In this document: positions 30,706 through 41,446 of the stretch, one piece after another | Layout: every line of letters starts with the position of its first letter | Numbering within the stretch: the stretch's first letter is position 1 | From: Acanthosepion esculentum | Taxonomy: Eukaryota > Mollusca > Cephalopoda > Sepiida > Sepiidae | Reading direction: 5' to 3' | Assembly (NCBI GenBank): GCA_964036315.1 | Contig: OZ038510.1 | Coordinates: 85,887,164 to 85,951,163, forward strand | DNA: 64,000 nt | The notes under the pieces: generated by a model | Told to the model about the DNA's origin: nothing | Database searches by the model: none | Seen by the model: only the letters and a program-made list of their open reading frames with translations | Position numbers and translations under genes: made by a program

Positions 30706-32560
30706 GCTCAAAATTGTGAATTTCATATTATTTTTTACAGACTAAATTTATTGCTGAATCTTATGCAGTTTGATGCGTAGAAAAAGAAAACAGCAATTAC
30801 ACTCAATTGCAGGTAAAATTAAAGACAATAATCGAAGTATCAAAGTTATCGGTTTTAAAGGCTAACGGGAATCAAAGAATCGAAATGGCGGATATCGTTT
30901 TAATTTTTACATACCAGATTTACTGCTGTTTCTTAAGTCCTTTGATGCAAAGAAACAGAAGAAAATCAATTACAATCAAGTTCATGGAAGACTGATGACA
31001 AAAATCGAAGGGTCAAATTTTGCCTTTTTTTTAGCACTAACGATAATCCAAGGCTCAAAATGGCGGATTTCGATTTAATTTATACTTACTTATTTTAGTT
31101 CTGATTCTTATGTAGTTTGATGCGTAGAATGAGAAAAGATCAATTACAGTCAATTTCATGTCTGATTGATGAAAAAATCGAGATATCAATGTTCGGGGTT
31201 TTGAAGCACTAACGATAATCCAAGGCTCAAAAATGGCGGATTTTGTTTTAATTTTTACGTACACAATTTAGTGCTGACTCTTATGACGTTTGATGTGTAC
31301 AAACAGAAAAAAAAACATTTACAATAAATTTCATGTCAGATTAAAGAAAAAATCGAGATATCAATGTTCCGGGTTTGAAGCACTAACGATAATCCAAGGC
31401 TCAAAAATGGCGGATTTTGTTTTAATTTTTACGTACACAATTTAGTGCTGACTCTTATGACGTTTGATGTGTACAAACAGAAAAAAAAACATTTACAATA
31501 AATTTCATGTCAGATTAAAGAAAAAATCGAGATATCAATGTTCGGTGTTTTGAAGCACTAATGATAATCCAAGGCTCAATTTCGATTTAATTTATACATA
31601 CACATTTCAGTTCCGATTCTTATGTAGTTTGATGCGTAGAAAGAAAAAAAATCAATTACAGTCAATTTCATGTAGGATTAATAAAAAAATCCAAGGATCA
31701 ACCTTTGCGGTATAAGCTCTGACGGTAATGAACAGCTCAAAATGGCGGATTTCGTTTTAATTTTTACATACCAATTTTATTGTTGGTTCTTATGTAGTTT
31801 GATGCGTAGAAATAGAAAGAATCAATTGCAAATCATGTCAGATTAATGACAAAAATCGAAGGATCAAAGTTCGCGGTTTTAAATACTATCGGTTCAAAAT
31901 TGCGGTTTTATTAAGCACTAACGTTGTTTTCGTGTTAATTTTTACATGCCCATTTTATTGCTGATTCTTATGTAGTTTGGTGCTTACATGCTGAAGAAAT
32001 CGATTACAATGTATTTCTTGTAAGATTAATGACAAAATTCAAAGGATCAAATTGCGCGGTTTAAAGCACTAACGGTAATCCAAGGCTCAACATGGCAGAT
32101 TTCATTTTAATCTTTACATAGACATTTTATTACTGATTTTTATGTAGTTTGATGCGTAGAAATAGAAAAAAGATCAATTTCAATCAGTTTCGTGTAAGAT
32201 TAATGAAAAAATCGAGATATCAATGTTCGGGGGTTTGAAGCACTAACGATAATCCAAGGCTCAAAAATGGCGGATTTTGTTTTAATTTTTACGTACACAA
32301 TTTATTGCTAACTCTTATGTCGTTTGATGTGTACAAACAGAAAAAAAATCAATTACAATCAATTTCATGTCAGATTAATGAAAAAATCAAAGCATCTAAG
32401 TACGCAGTTTTAAGAACTAACGCAAACATAAGGCTCAAAATAGCGGATTTCGTTTTAATTTTTTACATACCCATTTTCTTGCTGATTCTTATGTAGTTTG
32501 ATGCGTAGAAATAGAAAAAAAATCAATTTCAATCAGTTTCGTGTAAGATTAAAATATCAA
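30706..32560. repeat. Satellite, about 174-bp unit, 10 to 11 copies
   Basis: The phrase 'aaggctcaaaatggcggatt' or a variant recurs at about 30878, 31051, 31223, 31397, 31572, 31735, 32083, 32257 and 32431, spaced 161-175 bp (one double step). Each unit also has 'cttatgtagtttgatgcgta' and 'tcaattacaatcaatttcat'. Two adjacent units (about 31190-31520) are almost identical, so the array is still exchanging. Small open frames are artefacts. Confidence 0.9.
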
Positions 32561-32569
32561 TTCAGGATT

Positions 32570-33650
32570 ACTGCTACATCAACCCTAACTTATTGACCCT
32601 GTTATAGTTTAAATTGAATTTTAAAAAATTTTAAATTCCTTTCTTGAAACTTTCATTTTAGCTTTAATTGAAAGCTAAATGATTACATTTACTATTTCCA
32701 GTAATCAAAATATTCTTTAGTGCATTTTAGAAATTATATTAATTAGAGTCCGATTCACTTTTTTTTTTACTAAAAATAACTGATTTGTGTCCTGTCTTGG
32801 TCATCTGCCATCGTAATGTAATTTTCTTTATTAAAAAAATCTTGCAAAAATAAAATATACTTTTCTGAAACTTTATCTGAGGAATATTAGCTGATTTAAA
32901 GTATAATTAGCCTGATTTGAATCAAATATTATTTACTATAAATTGAAAATAATAGAGAAATGGATTTTTAAAACAAACAGTAGCGATCACCGCTCGTAAA
33001 TAACTTAACAAGTACTTCAGAAGGTTTTGACGGTTTTATTGTTCTTCTACGGAGACTTTATCTGTTAAAAATAGCTAAAGAATATAACGGGCGAACGCTT
33101 TTTTATGCAATTTTTAAGTACTCAGTAATCCTAAAAATATTGAAAATATTCTCCTTAATCTAATTGTAGGAATGTTGACTTTAAATTTACTATAGTCATT
33201 GACCTTATATTCTGATAATATCGTGTATGGTCACCCATACTTTCAAAATGGGCACGTTTATGCACAAAAAATAATTAAATTATTTTAAAAATCTTGGTGC
33301 GTGATGATTTGCATTAAGCGTTTAAATTTTTACTTAGTAAATGTTGTCTTCACTTAACTTAACCTAAAGAGGTGAAACATTTGAAGAATTTTTTAAAGAT
33401 TTTTGAAAATTTATAAAATATTATAATTAAAAAAAATGAAAACAATTAGTAAGTGTCACTTTTGTATAAAAAAAAACAAACAAACTTGCAATAAACTAAA
33501 TTTGCTTATTGAACATTCTATTGAGTGGAGTGTATAAACATTTTATTTTTATTATTTAAAAAATGTTAACATTGTATAAATTTATAATCGTCTAGGTTTT
33601 TTAATACACGTTTTTGAGAGAAGTATATTTTTATGGAGGTTAGACGGTTT
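32570..33650. repeat. Old AT-rich repeat, copy C
   Basis: Aligns by ordered blocks with 21170-22330. Its left part ('aattgaaagctaaa', 'tt-cagtaa-caaaatattc', 'ttttagaaattata') also aligns with 13555-13630. Confidence 0.45.
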
Positions 33651-35130
33651 GTGTAAAAATTGTTACATTTTTATGACCTTTAAGGCTCAGCGGTTGAAAC
33701 CCGTCAAATTTGTGAAGGATCCATTTCCAGTTCATGGAAAATTATTTTTTCGTACCTACTGACCAATGAGAGATGTGGTCTCAAGTTCTAGTGTCTACCC
33801 GAATGGGGCGGACTTGTGAGCTTAATTTTTAAAATATAGAGATGTCAGGTCGATAGATACGAGTAGAAAACTTTTTGACAGCAAGAGGACAAGGCAGGTC
33901 AACATCAAAGAAGATAACATCAAATAAGGCAAGAATTACCATGCAGCCGCAGAGAGACTGAAGAATTTTGAGGTTCAAGTAAACATACTCCTGTGGTTGG
34001 ACAGCCAAGAACGGAAAAAATTCTAAGAAATTTTCCCATGCACAAACTGTGTGAAGTTAAAAGGGACTTTTTGTTTTTACATTACTATGGTCTAGATGCG
34101 ACAAATGAAAATAGGTTTTTTCATTTTTTCTCAAAGGTTGTGGCACCTTTGTTTTTTACTGCCTTGTATTGTTTTCTGTTTTTGCCATTTGTAAATTCTT
34201 GTCTTTTCCAAAACTGACATTTCTTCCTTCTTTTTTCGATGCCAAACATTTTATCGGAAATTTGTTATCTTGCCTTAATAGGTACACATAAGGAAATTTT
34301 AGGGCAATCTTCTATTGTACCATTTTTTCGTAAAATAAATGTGTTTTTGCATTGTACACGTAAATTACGTATTGTCTCAGGACTAATTAAATGCCTGTAG
34401 GGAGGCATGAAAAAATCTGCATAATTGACTGAGGCACACATAAAAGCCTGCAGATTTTATCTTTGGCAAAAATAAGTATTACGGACGATTGAGCTGACTC
34501 TTCTCGGCTTTCGCCGACTGAACCTCGATTTTAGTGTTGTTAAAGTAATTACCTCGTTGCTATATATATTTGTAGTATAGGAGGAATCCTTTTCTCTTTT
34601 TTTATATATAGTAAACGAAATGAATTAAAATGTACAACAATAACATAAACAATAAAAACTTGAGACACGTGTTAAAATAAATAGCAAGAATTTGTATTTT
34701 TTCTGATGTAAATTACAGAATATTTCTATGGTATGTGAAAAATGTTTTCAGTATGACTTTGTTTAAAAGTTAGTGCTTACTTGGTTTGGTTCTGAGAATT
34801 TCATTTGTGAGTATGGTGTTTGAAATCGTCTGTTTTCGATCTTCACGGAGCGCTGGTAAATACGTGAGTTACTGTACTACTACTTCCCTATTCTACACTA
34901 CTCTATGAACTCTTGTTGTGGAAGGGTCGTTTTTATAATGATGAGGGTAGGATGAAGAAATAACTTTCCTTTCTATCATCACTGATTACAAGGTTATTTT
35001 TATTTTTAGAATGATGAAATATCGCCATTCTGAACCATAACAAAACCTTAGGTATCGCGAATTATTTGCGAATTAGTGGAGGTAACTAGTGTATATTAAA
35101 TTGTTAATTTATTGCAATTTTTTTATACGA
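33651..35130. other. Nothing recognised
   Basis: A possible degenerate tRNA-like A box ('ggctcagcggttgaa') lies at about 33690 without a B box. No gene found. Confidence 0.35.
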
Positions 35131-35131
35131 A

Positions 35132-35288
35132 CCTGTTCATGGAAGGTTTTTATAGGAACATGTTTATAGAAAGTTTTTATAGGAACATGTTTATAGAAGG
35201 TTTTATAGGAACATGTTTATAGAAAAATTTATAGGAACATGTTTATAGAAAATTTTTATAGGAACATGTTTATAGAAAATTTTTATTG
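35132..35288. repeat. Minisatellite, about 30-bp unit, 5 copies
   Basis: Units of 'tataggaacatgtttataga' + 'aagtttt' with small length differences. Confidence 0.9.
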
Positions 35289-35444
35289 CAGTTTTTTTTT
35301 TAACACGAACACATTTTCTTGAAACAATATTTTACACATTTGTCTCATTGTTGCCTGATGAATTATTTAAATAATGTGTTATTTAACCACTGATTCTTTC
35401 ATTGTTTTGCTAATATCGTTTAGTCTATATATGTTTATATTTAT

Positions 35445-35770
35445 GAGATGAGGTATTATGTACACTATTTACATTATTCGGACTATTGTGCTGACCTTTG
35501 TCGCCATATTTATTACAATGTTCCGGCCGTTTTACGCTCCGGCCTTCTTCAGGTGGTTGGAATATCCAACTGAATCGTTTATTTCGCTCACCTTTCACGT
35601 GCCATGTTTAATGGATGTTAATTGTCAGTTATCTCCTGTTAATTACCTTCTCCATGTTCTCCACTGCCATAACCTGGTATTGAACTCACGCTCTTTGGGT
35701 CCTGTCACTGGATCTAACCATCGCCTTTATCCACTGCGCCATGTGTATGAATTTCTGGGTATTATAAACC
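35445..35770 (-). repeat. tRNA-headed SINE, minus orientation
   Basis: On the minus strand: head with 'gcgcagtggataaaggcg' (A box), 'gagttcaataccagg' (B box), a body with 'cctgaagaaggccggagcg', and a tail through 'gaataatgtaaatag'. The head shows both polymerase III boxes about 45 bp apart, so it is tRNA-derived. It is the second most complete copy in the window. Confidence 0.8.
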
Positions 35771-35879
35771 TAATGTCGTCAGCAACCATTTTTCACCAGA
35801 GCTCATATTGCAATTTTTTTGTTGTTATTATCGTTTTTCTCTGGCACTCCTTATTACTGGTTGCCATATTGTATTCATT

Positions 35880-36165
35880 TCTATGCTTGGTCGGCTCAGG
35901 AGATTTTTGTGGTAAGTTGCGACCCAGAGATATTAGATAAAGAATTGGTCAGTATAAGTAGTACCCTACAAAGTAACAACTACCCTGGGTACATGGCAGC
36001 AGCCCCAAATCCGTGTGATAGGCGGATACAAGAGGAGGACAACAACTCAAAAACAGTCTGCCTGCCTTATGTGAAGGGGTTATCAGTTAAAATACAAAGG
36101 ATCTGCGGTTCATATAACATCAGGACAACCTTCAAAAGCTGGACGACACTTCGCAACGGATGAAA
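35880..36165 (+). pseudogene. Penelope-like / GIY-YIG retroelement, end of RT region
   Basis: The translation contains TVCLPYVKGLSVKIQRICGS followed by YNIRTTFKSWTTLRNG. The order 'LPYVxGxSEKIxRxCxxxxIRTxFxSxxTLR' is the conserved link between the reverse transcriptase and the GIY-YIG nuclease in these retroelements. It breaks off exactly where a SINE tail begins, at about 36161. Confidence 0.65.
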
Positions 36166-36225
36166 CAATGTGATAAATATGGCGACAAAGATGAGGACAA
36201 TAGTCCGAATAATGTAAATAGTGTA
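36161..36225 (+). repeat. SINE tail joined to a Penelope-like fragment
   Basis: 'tgaaacaatgtgataaatat' followed by 'ggcgacaaagatgaggac' and 'gaataatgtaaatag', the same tail as at 19208 and 37500. It starts without a SINE body. Confidence 0.85.
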
Positions 36226-36239
36226 TCGTTTAATCTGTT

Positions 36240-36771
36240 TGTAACAAATTTATTCTTAGTCTTAATACCTTCAGAAAGTAACCAAGATAATACTATTATC
36301 AACAGCTACAAAAGTATTCTTTAGAGAAATGTTTGAAAACATCTCCAAGATATTTCTAAACAATTGATTGCTACGAATACAGCAAGCAATTCCAAAGTTG
36401 GTAAGGTTTGGTATTTTAAAGAGAGTTCTTAGCAAAAACTAAAATAGATTTTCCATTTCGAACGATATAAGCCACAAACATATAAGTTTCTTTGAAGGCA
36501 TCGTAAAATATGTACAAGTCTGCAGGATTTGTTTCATCCACAAAACCTTTGGGAAATACAATAAATCAAGCTGAATTAAATGTTTGGATGAACTAAACTA
36601 AGCATTCTGATTTGCAGCAGAGTCCCAATCAATATTCTGACGCCATAACTCACTAACAAGAATTCTCCCTTTAATTTGAAGAAGTAAATATAAAGATAAC
36701 GGATCATATATGCCAGAAATTTGAGATGAAGATGTTTGGGGGGCATTTTCATCAATAGAACTACTAGTGAC
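36240..36771 (-). pseudogene. BEL/Pao retrotransposon pol fragment (part 1)
   Basis: Minus frames: 'SGIYDPLSLYLLLQIKGRIL' with 'VSELWRQNIDWDS', matching the 'F/YDPLGxxxPxxxxxKxxxQxLWxxxxxWD' block of BEL/Pao pol. Then 'LYIFYDAFKETYMFVAYIVR' and 'NGKSILVFAKN', matching 'HxFxDASxxAYGAVxY...SKSRVAP'. Stops and frameshifts throughout. It continues at 37564 after a SINE insertion. Confidence 0.7.
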
Positions 36772-36783
36772 TGGTATGGTTTC

Positions 36784-37551
36784 AGTATCTGTCTATATAT
36801 CTGAGATGAGGTATTATGTACACTATTTACATTATTCGGACTATTGTCCCCATCTTTGTCGCCATATTTATTACAACGTTTCGGCCTTTCAGTATCTGTC
36901 TATATTTCTGAGATGATGTATTATGTACACTATTTACATTATTCGGACTATTGTCCTCATCTTTGTCGCCATATTTATTACAACGTTTCGGCCCTTCAGT
37001 ATCTGTCTATATTTCTGAGATGAGGTATTATGTACACTATTTACATTATTCGGACTATTGTCCTCATCTTTGTCGCCATATTTATTACAACGTTTTGGCT
37101 GTTGTACGCTCCGGCCTTCTTCAGGTCGTTGTTATGTCGAACTGAACCCTTTATTTCGCTCACTGGAGTAGACTGTTCTAGTTCCACGTGCCATGTTTAA
37201 TGGATGTCAGTTATTAGTTATGGGTATTATAAACCTAATACCCAGAAATTCATACACAGATATCTTCAATGACACATTTGCACAGTGGATAAAGGTGTTA
37301 GTTAGATCCAGTGACAGGGCCCAAAGAGTGTGAGTTCAATACTCTGGCTAAGGCAATGGAGAACTTTCAGAGGGAAAATAGCAGGAGATAACTGATAACT
37401 GACATGCATTAAAACATGGTACGTGGAACTAAGACAGTCTACCCCAGTGAGCGAAATAATGGGTTCAGTTCGACATGAAGAAGGCCGGAGCGTACAAAGA
37501 CCGAAACGTTGTAATAAATATGGCGACAAATAGTCCGAATAATGTAAATAA
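36784..37551. mobile_element. SINE composite inserted in BEL/Pao with 12-bp target duplication
   Basis: The direct repeat 'tggtatggtttc' stands at 36772-36783 and 37552-37563 and brackets the whole block. From left to right: three tandem SINE-tail units of about 107 bp in minus orientation, a minus-oriented body, a small hairpin 'gggtattataaacctaatac' with 'ccagaaattcatacaca', and a full plus-oriented SINE (37265-37551) with A box 'cagtggataaaggtgttag', B box 'gagttcaatactctgg' and the tail. Confidence 0.85.
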
Positions 37552-37563
37552 TGGTATGGTTTC

Positions 37564-37930
37564 CTTAGTAGGATTCTATCTGTAACTTAATACTTTTTCT
37601 AACTCAAAAGATTTCAACAAAATCTCCATCTGTTATCATTTGAGTTTTCTATTTCAAGATCTCAAATCAAAGTTTCCTTTATTCTGTTTATCCATTGATT
37701 CTTGGTTAAGATGCAGTAGCTTTTCAGGAGAATTGGTAGTTTTCTCCAAATTAAAATGAAAATTCTTTAACATTTCAGTCTATTCAACTTCCGGGAATTT
37801 ATTGATATGATTCCCAATCACACAATTCAACATAAATCGACAGGCCACAAAGCCACAATTAAGGTGGTGCAAAGGTAACAAATAAAAAACAATCTATCCT
37901 TATCTTCTTTAGCCTTAAGTGTTATCAGTA
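37564..37930 (-). pseudogene. BEL/Pao retrotransposon fragment (part 2)
   Basis: The sequence continues directly from the 36772 side of the 12-bp target duplication, so it is the other half of the same element. The frame is badly broken and no domain can be named in this part. Confidence 0.4.
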
Positions 37931-38087
37931 GAAAAAAACCTTAATCTCTTATAGAAATACATTTTTGTTCATATGGAATAACAATAATTACAATGTTTTC
38001 TATTAGGTTTATGCTGGGATGGGCTGCTTCATTTAGTGAAGGGACCGCGTTTCTGTTAAGTAAACAATTAAAAATTACTTTGATAGT

Positions 38088-38526
38088 TGTGTAGCGAGAG
38101 ACAAATTGTTATCTCCTCTTGACCCAAAGAAAAATAATAGTAAAAAAAAAATAATTATAAATATTCACGAGAATTAAAAACAGTCATGCGTCCTGAACAG
38201 ACCCGCACGCGACATCGTTAGGCGGGAAAGTAAATCAGTCTCTTTAGCCCCAGGAAGTCATGGTATCAGGACGCATGCATTTCACGCTTGTGACAAACCA
38301 AACAGATAAGTGCAAAATTCATATTGCTTTTTGGTACATAGTCATTTGAAAGTAGATACTTGCTAACTTTGTATTAAGAATTTCAAATATAAAAAATATA
38401 TGTATATGCAAGTGTTTTTATACGAAGACTCTTGAGTTTTATTTGAACTATCATATATTTATGTTGTTGTATGTTCATTCACTTTCTAAAGGAGGGCAAT
38501 ATTTCATATCCGCGCAAAAAACATAT
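38088..38526 (+). repeat. 5' LTR of a Ty3/Gypsy-type element
   Basis: Begins near 'tgtgtagcgagagacaaatt' and ends just before 'ttggtgaccacgacgaacc', the typical leader of this Gypsy type. Its first 110 bp, including 'tataaatattcacgagaat', recur at 40154-40256 after the pol fragment. The exact end is uncertain. Confidence 0.6.
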
Positions 38527-38625
38527 ATTTGGTGACCACGACGAACCAAAAAGAAAACATTTTATACCACCATGTTTGGTGACACACAAAAATAACACAT
38601 TTTGATAACCACACATTTAGTGAAT

Positions 38626-38633
<8 letters not shown>

Positions 38634-38684
<51 letters not shown>
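38634..38684. repeat. (TA)n microsatellite
   Basis: An uninterrupted TA run of about 50 bp. The YIYIYI frames are artefacts. Confidence 0.97.
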
Positions 38685-38688
<4 letters not shown>

Positions 38689-38764
38689 AAATGGTGATAC
38701 TCGCTTGGAAAAACCTTGGATAGTTCGGCTTGTAGTAGAACAAACCAGTACCCAAGGAAAAATG

Positions 38765-38978
38765 AGGAATAAAAAAGAAAGAACCAAGAACATAAAACTA
38801 AGGCGAAAACAATCATCCCGAGTTCAAGCTCAAAGTCCAAAGAAAAAAATCGAGTAAAGGCAACTACGAAAAGTGCTCAATACACAAAGTTGAGCAAAAC
38901 CTAAGATAATCCGAAGGAACCAGGCAAACCTACTAGGTTTCACCTAAACAGATCGTCAGGGCAATTCAGGCCGAACAG

Positions 38979-38985
<7 letters not shown>
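38765..38985 (+). repeat. Dispersed palindromic repeat, copy 2
   Basis: Same family as 1500-1740 and 60095-60280: 'gtccaaagaaaaaaatcg', 'accaggcaaacctactaggt', 'ttcacctaaacagatcgtca'. Flanked on both sides by (TA)n, the right one at 38984-39027. Confidence 0.6.

Positions 38986-39027
<42 letters not shown>
38984..39027. repeat. (TA)n microsatellite
   Basis: An uninterrupted TA run. Confidence 0.97.
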
Positions 39028-39029
<2 letters not shown>

Positions 39030-39179
39030 CGCGAATCATTCATACGAAAAGCAGATAATGAGGTTAATGATATAAATGGCAAGAATCAATCTCGCAAACA
39101 TTTTTTAATAATAAAATACATTAACCTCGAATCCGTTAATGAATGGTATGATCCTTGTTTATAAATTCCGTTTTTTTTA

Positions 39180-40020
39180 AAGCTAGTAGTAAAAAAGACC
39201 TTAAAAACACCGGAATTTATAAACAAGATATCAGTAATTACGCAACAGGTGCAGCTCTGTATCAAATAGTAGAAGCAACAATTGGCTACTTCTCTAAAAG
39301 GTTAACTCAAACTCACACAAGGTATTCAACTTTTAATAGGGAACTTTTTGTAGCATCTGCAGCTACGTTATATTTTAAACATGTTATCGAAGGAAAACAC
39401 GTTTTATTATTAACTGACCATAAGTCTTTGTGTGGTGCATTCTATAATCTAAACCCTGCTAAGTCAGAGAGACAACAGCGGCAATAAGTACTTCTAACAG
39501 AATATATATATATCAAATATAGACCACATAAAGGGAGATTAAAACGTTATAACTGACTGCTTGTCTAGACCTACCCTAGCAGTTTTAGAAGATCTGTGTG
39601 ACTTGCTAGCTATAGCTGCTGCGTAACTTAATGACACTAAGTTACAAAAAAACTCGTATAAAATTAATAAAACAAGATTTTTGGAGCCTCATATAGACAA
39701 GACAATAAAAGAAATGTGAAATGAATGCCAAATTTTCCAGAAAAGCAAAATTAAGAGACATACAGACAAAGATCATATCTCAGTAAATAAATTACATCAA
39801 TACGTTCCTGACAATTTTAAAACATGTAAAAATGTATGGCTAAGAGTAGACAGAGTCCGCAAGCCTCTGGAAGCCCCTTACACTGGTCCCTTCCAAGTGT
39901 TACATAGAATTGACAAATATTTTGTAATTAAAATGAACAATGGGATATAGACAACGGTTTCAATACGTTGATTAAAGCCAAACGTTGTACATAAATTGGT
40001 AAGCAAATAATAACTGAAAA
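39180..40020 (+). pseudogene. Ty3/Gypsy pol fragment: RNase H and integrase C-terminus
   Basis: 39185-39487 encodes the RNase H fold: NYATGAALYQIVE (usual catalytic 'DASDxAxGAVL' start, here degraded), 'IGYFSKRLTQTHTRYSTFNR' + ELF with its catalytic-type Glu, 'HVIEGKHVLLLTDHKSL' and 'NPAKSERQQR'. After a stop and frameshift, 'ITDCLSRPT'. At about 39664 there is a truncated piece of the integrase zinc domain. Then 39780-40000 jumps to the integrase C-terminal domain, 'VWLRVDRVRKPLEAPYTGPF' and 'QVLHRIDKYFVIK'. The integrase catalytic core has been deleted from this copy. Confidence 0.85.
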
Positions 40021-40153
40021 GCAACCTCACAATGATATAATAATGAATACAGAAAACGTAGACAGAAATAGTCATACGAAAGCAGTTAGAAAATTTCTTG
40101 GTAAAGAGACAACCAATACCACTCCTACTAGACTCCGCTACTAATTAAGGAGG

Positions 40154-40256
40154 TTTGCAGCGATAGACAAAAAGTTATCTCCCTTGACCAAATGAGAATA
40201 ACAATAAAAATTAATTATAAATATTCACGAGAATAGAAAATAGTCACGTGATCTGA
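40154..40256 (+). repeat. 3' LTR fragment of the Gypsy element
   Basis: Matches the beginning of 38088-38526. It is cut off where a second Gypsy pol fragment starts. Confidence 0.65.
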
Positions 40257-40261
40257 TGAGA

Positions 40262-40690
40262 CTTGCCAGCTATAGCTGCTGCACAACTTAAGGACCCTGA
40301 ATTACAAAAATTTCCAGACTTAAAAGAATACAATTTTCGTACTGATAATAATAGTTCCATATACTGTGATAAAGATATCGGTGTTCCCAGACCATATATA
40401 CCTGGTGAATTATGAAAAACAACTCTCCATAGTATTCACGCAATATCACACGCAGGAATTTATCAAAACGAGATTTGGTGGCCTCGCATAGACAAGACAA
40501 TAAAAGAAATGCGTAATGAACTTACCAGAAAAGCAAAATTCAGAGACATATTAAATCTGCTATCCCCACCTATTGAATTGCCTACTATAAGCTTTAATAT
40601 GGTCCACATGGATATAATTGGCCCACTCCGTGTTTTAGAGGAGACGTTATGAAACATGCAATACTCTTTACAGATACGTGTTATGTTACA
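40262..40690 (+). pseudogene. Ty3/Gypsy pol fragment: integrase zinc-binding domain
   Basis: Frames read 'YIPGEL', 'TLHSIHAISHAGIYQNEIWW' (first and second His of the H2C2 zinc domain), 'PRIDKTIKEMRNELTRKAKF' (the two Cys are lost), then 'TISFNMVHMDIIGPLRVLE' (start of the catalytic core with its first Asp). Its left edge overlaps in content with the first fragment, so it belongs to a separate copy or a tandem duplication. Confidence 0.75.
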
Positions 40691-41020
40691 ATTTTGTGTA
40701 CTATTATGTATGTACTAGTGAGCAAACTCAAATGACTGGACTCACTTGATAGTTCCCCCAAATGAAGGTTAACCAATCAGAAGGCGTAAAATATTCAATC
40801 CGTTTTATATAAGGGCGGCCATTTTGGTTACTCTCTACGAATGTCCAATGCGAACCTGTCAGAACCAAAGATGACCAGGACAGAAGGAAGAACTACGCTC
40901 TGCTACCAATATCCACTGCTAACCTGAACTACGCTTCCCTACTGTCTTCGAAATATTCACTGCCAACCTCTGGATTCTATACTCAAAGACTACCGTCATC
41001 ATGAACAACATGTTAGCCTG
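40691..41020 (+). other. TATA-bearing insert between two integrase pieces
   Basis: Interrupts the integrase core. It contains 'ccgttttatataagggcggc' and then a 150-bp stretch rich in 'ctac', 'ccaa' and 'gaac'. It could be part of a solo LTR or a leader, but no second copy was found. Confidence 0.3.
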
Positions 41021-41445
41021 CATTAAGCGCACAGCTAAGTGGATCGAAGCAGAACCGTTACCAGATATAACTGCACGATCTGTGACCAATGCATTCGGTC
41101 ACGCGTGGATCACACGTCGAGGTGTTCCATTTCACGTGATAACCGATCGTGGCACTCAGTTTGCAAGTGAATTTTTTTTTCAGAGATAGCCGAAATAGAA
41201 ATAGCTTCTACAGATTGTGCACGACTAGTTACCATCCTCAAAGGAACGGAATGATCGAAGATGCACACAGAACAATTAAGACAGCATTAATAGTTAAAAA
41301 GGAATCATGATTGGACGCGCTTTCAATAATGCTAATGGGTAACCTAATTCTTCAAATACTTCAGCTTTCTTTACAGTTACAGGAACAAATATAATGATTC
41401 CTCAGTTACTAGTGGGTGATGGTAACAATAGTATAGATAATCAGA
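41021..41445 (+). pseudogene. Ty3/Gypsy pol fragment: integrase catalytic core
   Basis: 'RTAKWIEAEPLPDITARSVT', 'NAFGHAWITRRGVPFHVITD' + RGTQF (second catalytic Asp in 'TDRGTQF'), then in other frames 'TSYHPQRNGMIEDAHRTIKT' (third catalytic residue in the family's 'NGxxERxHR', here an I-E-D context) and 'SNTSAFFTVTGTNIMIP'. Frameshift after an A/T run at about 41170. It ends where the 117-bp tandem array begins. Confidence 0.8.
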
Positions 41446-41446
41446 A

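Noticed and set aside
33690..33760. tRNA-like A box 'ggctcagcggttgaa'
   Set aside because: No B box at a suitable distance.
35458..35940. 160-residue plus frame
   Set aside because: It crosses a minus-oriented SINE and unrelated sequence; no motif.
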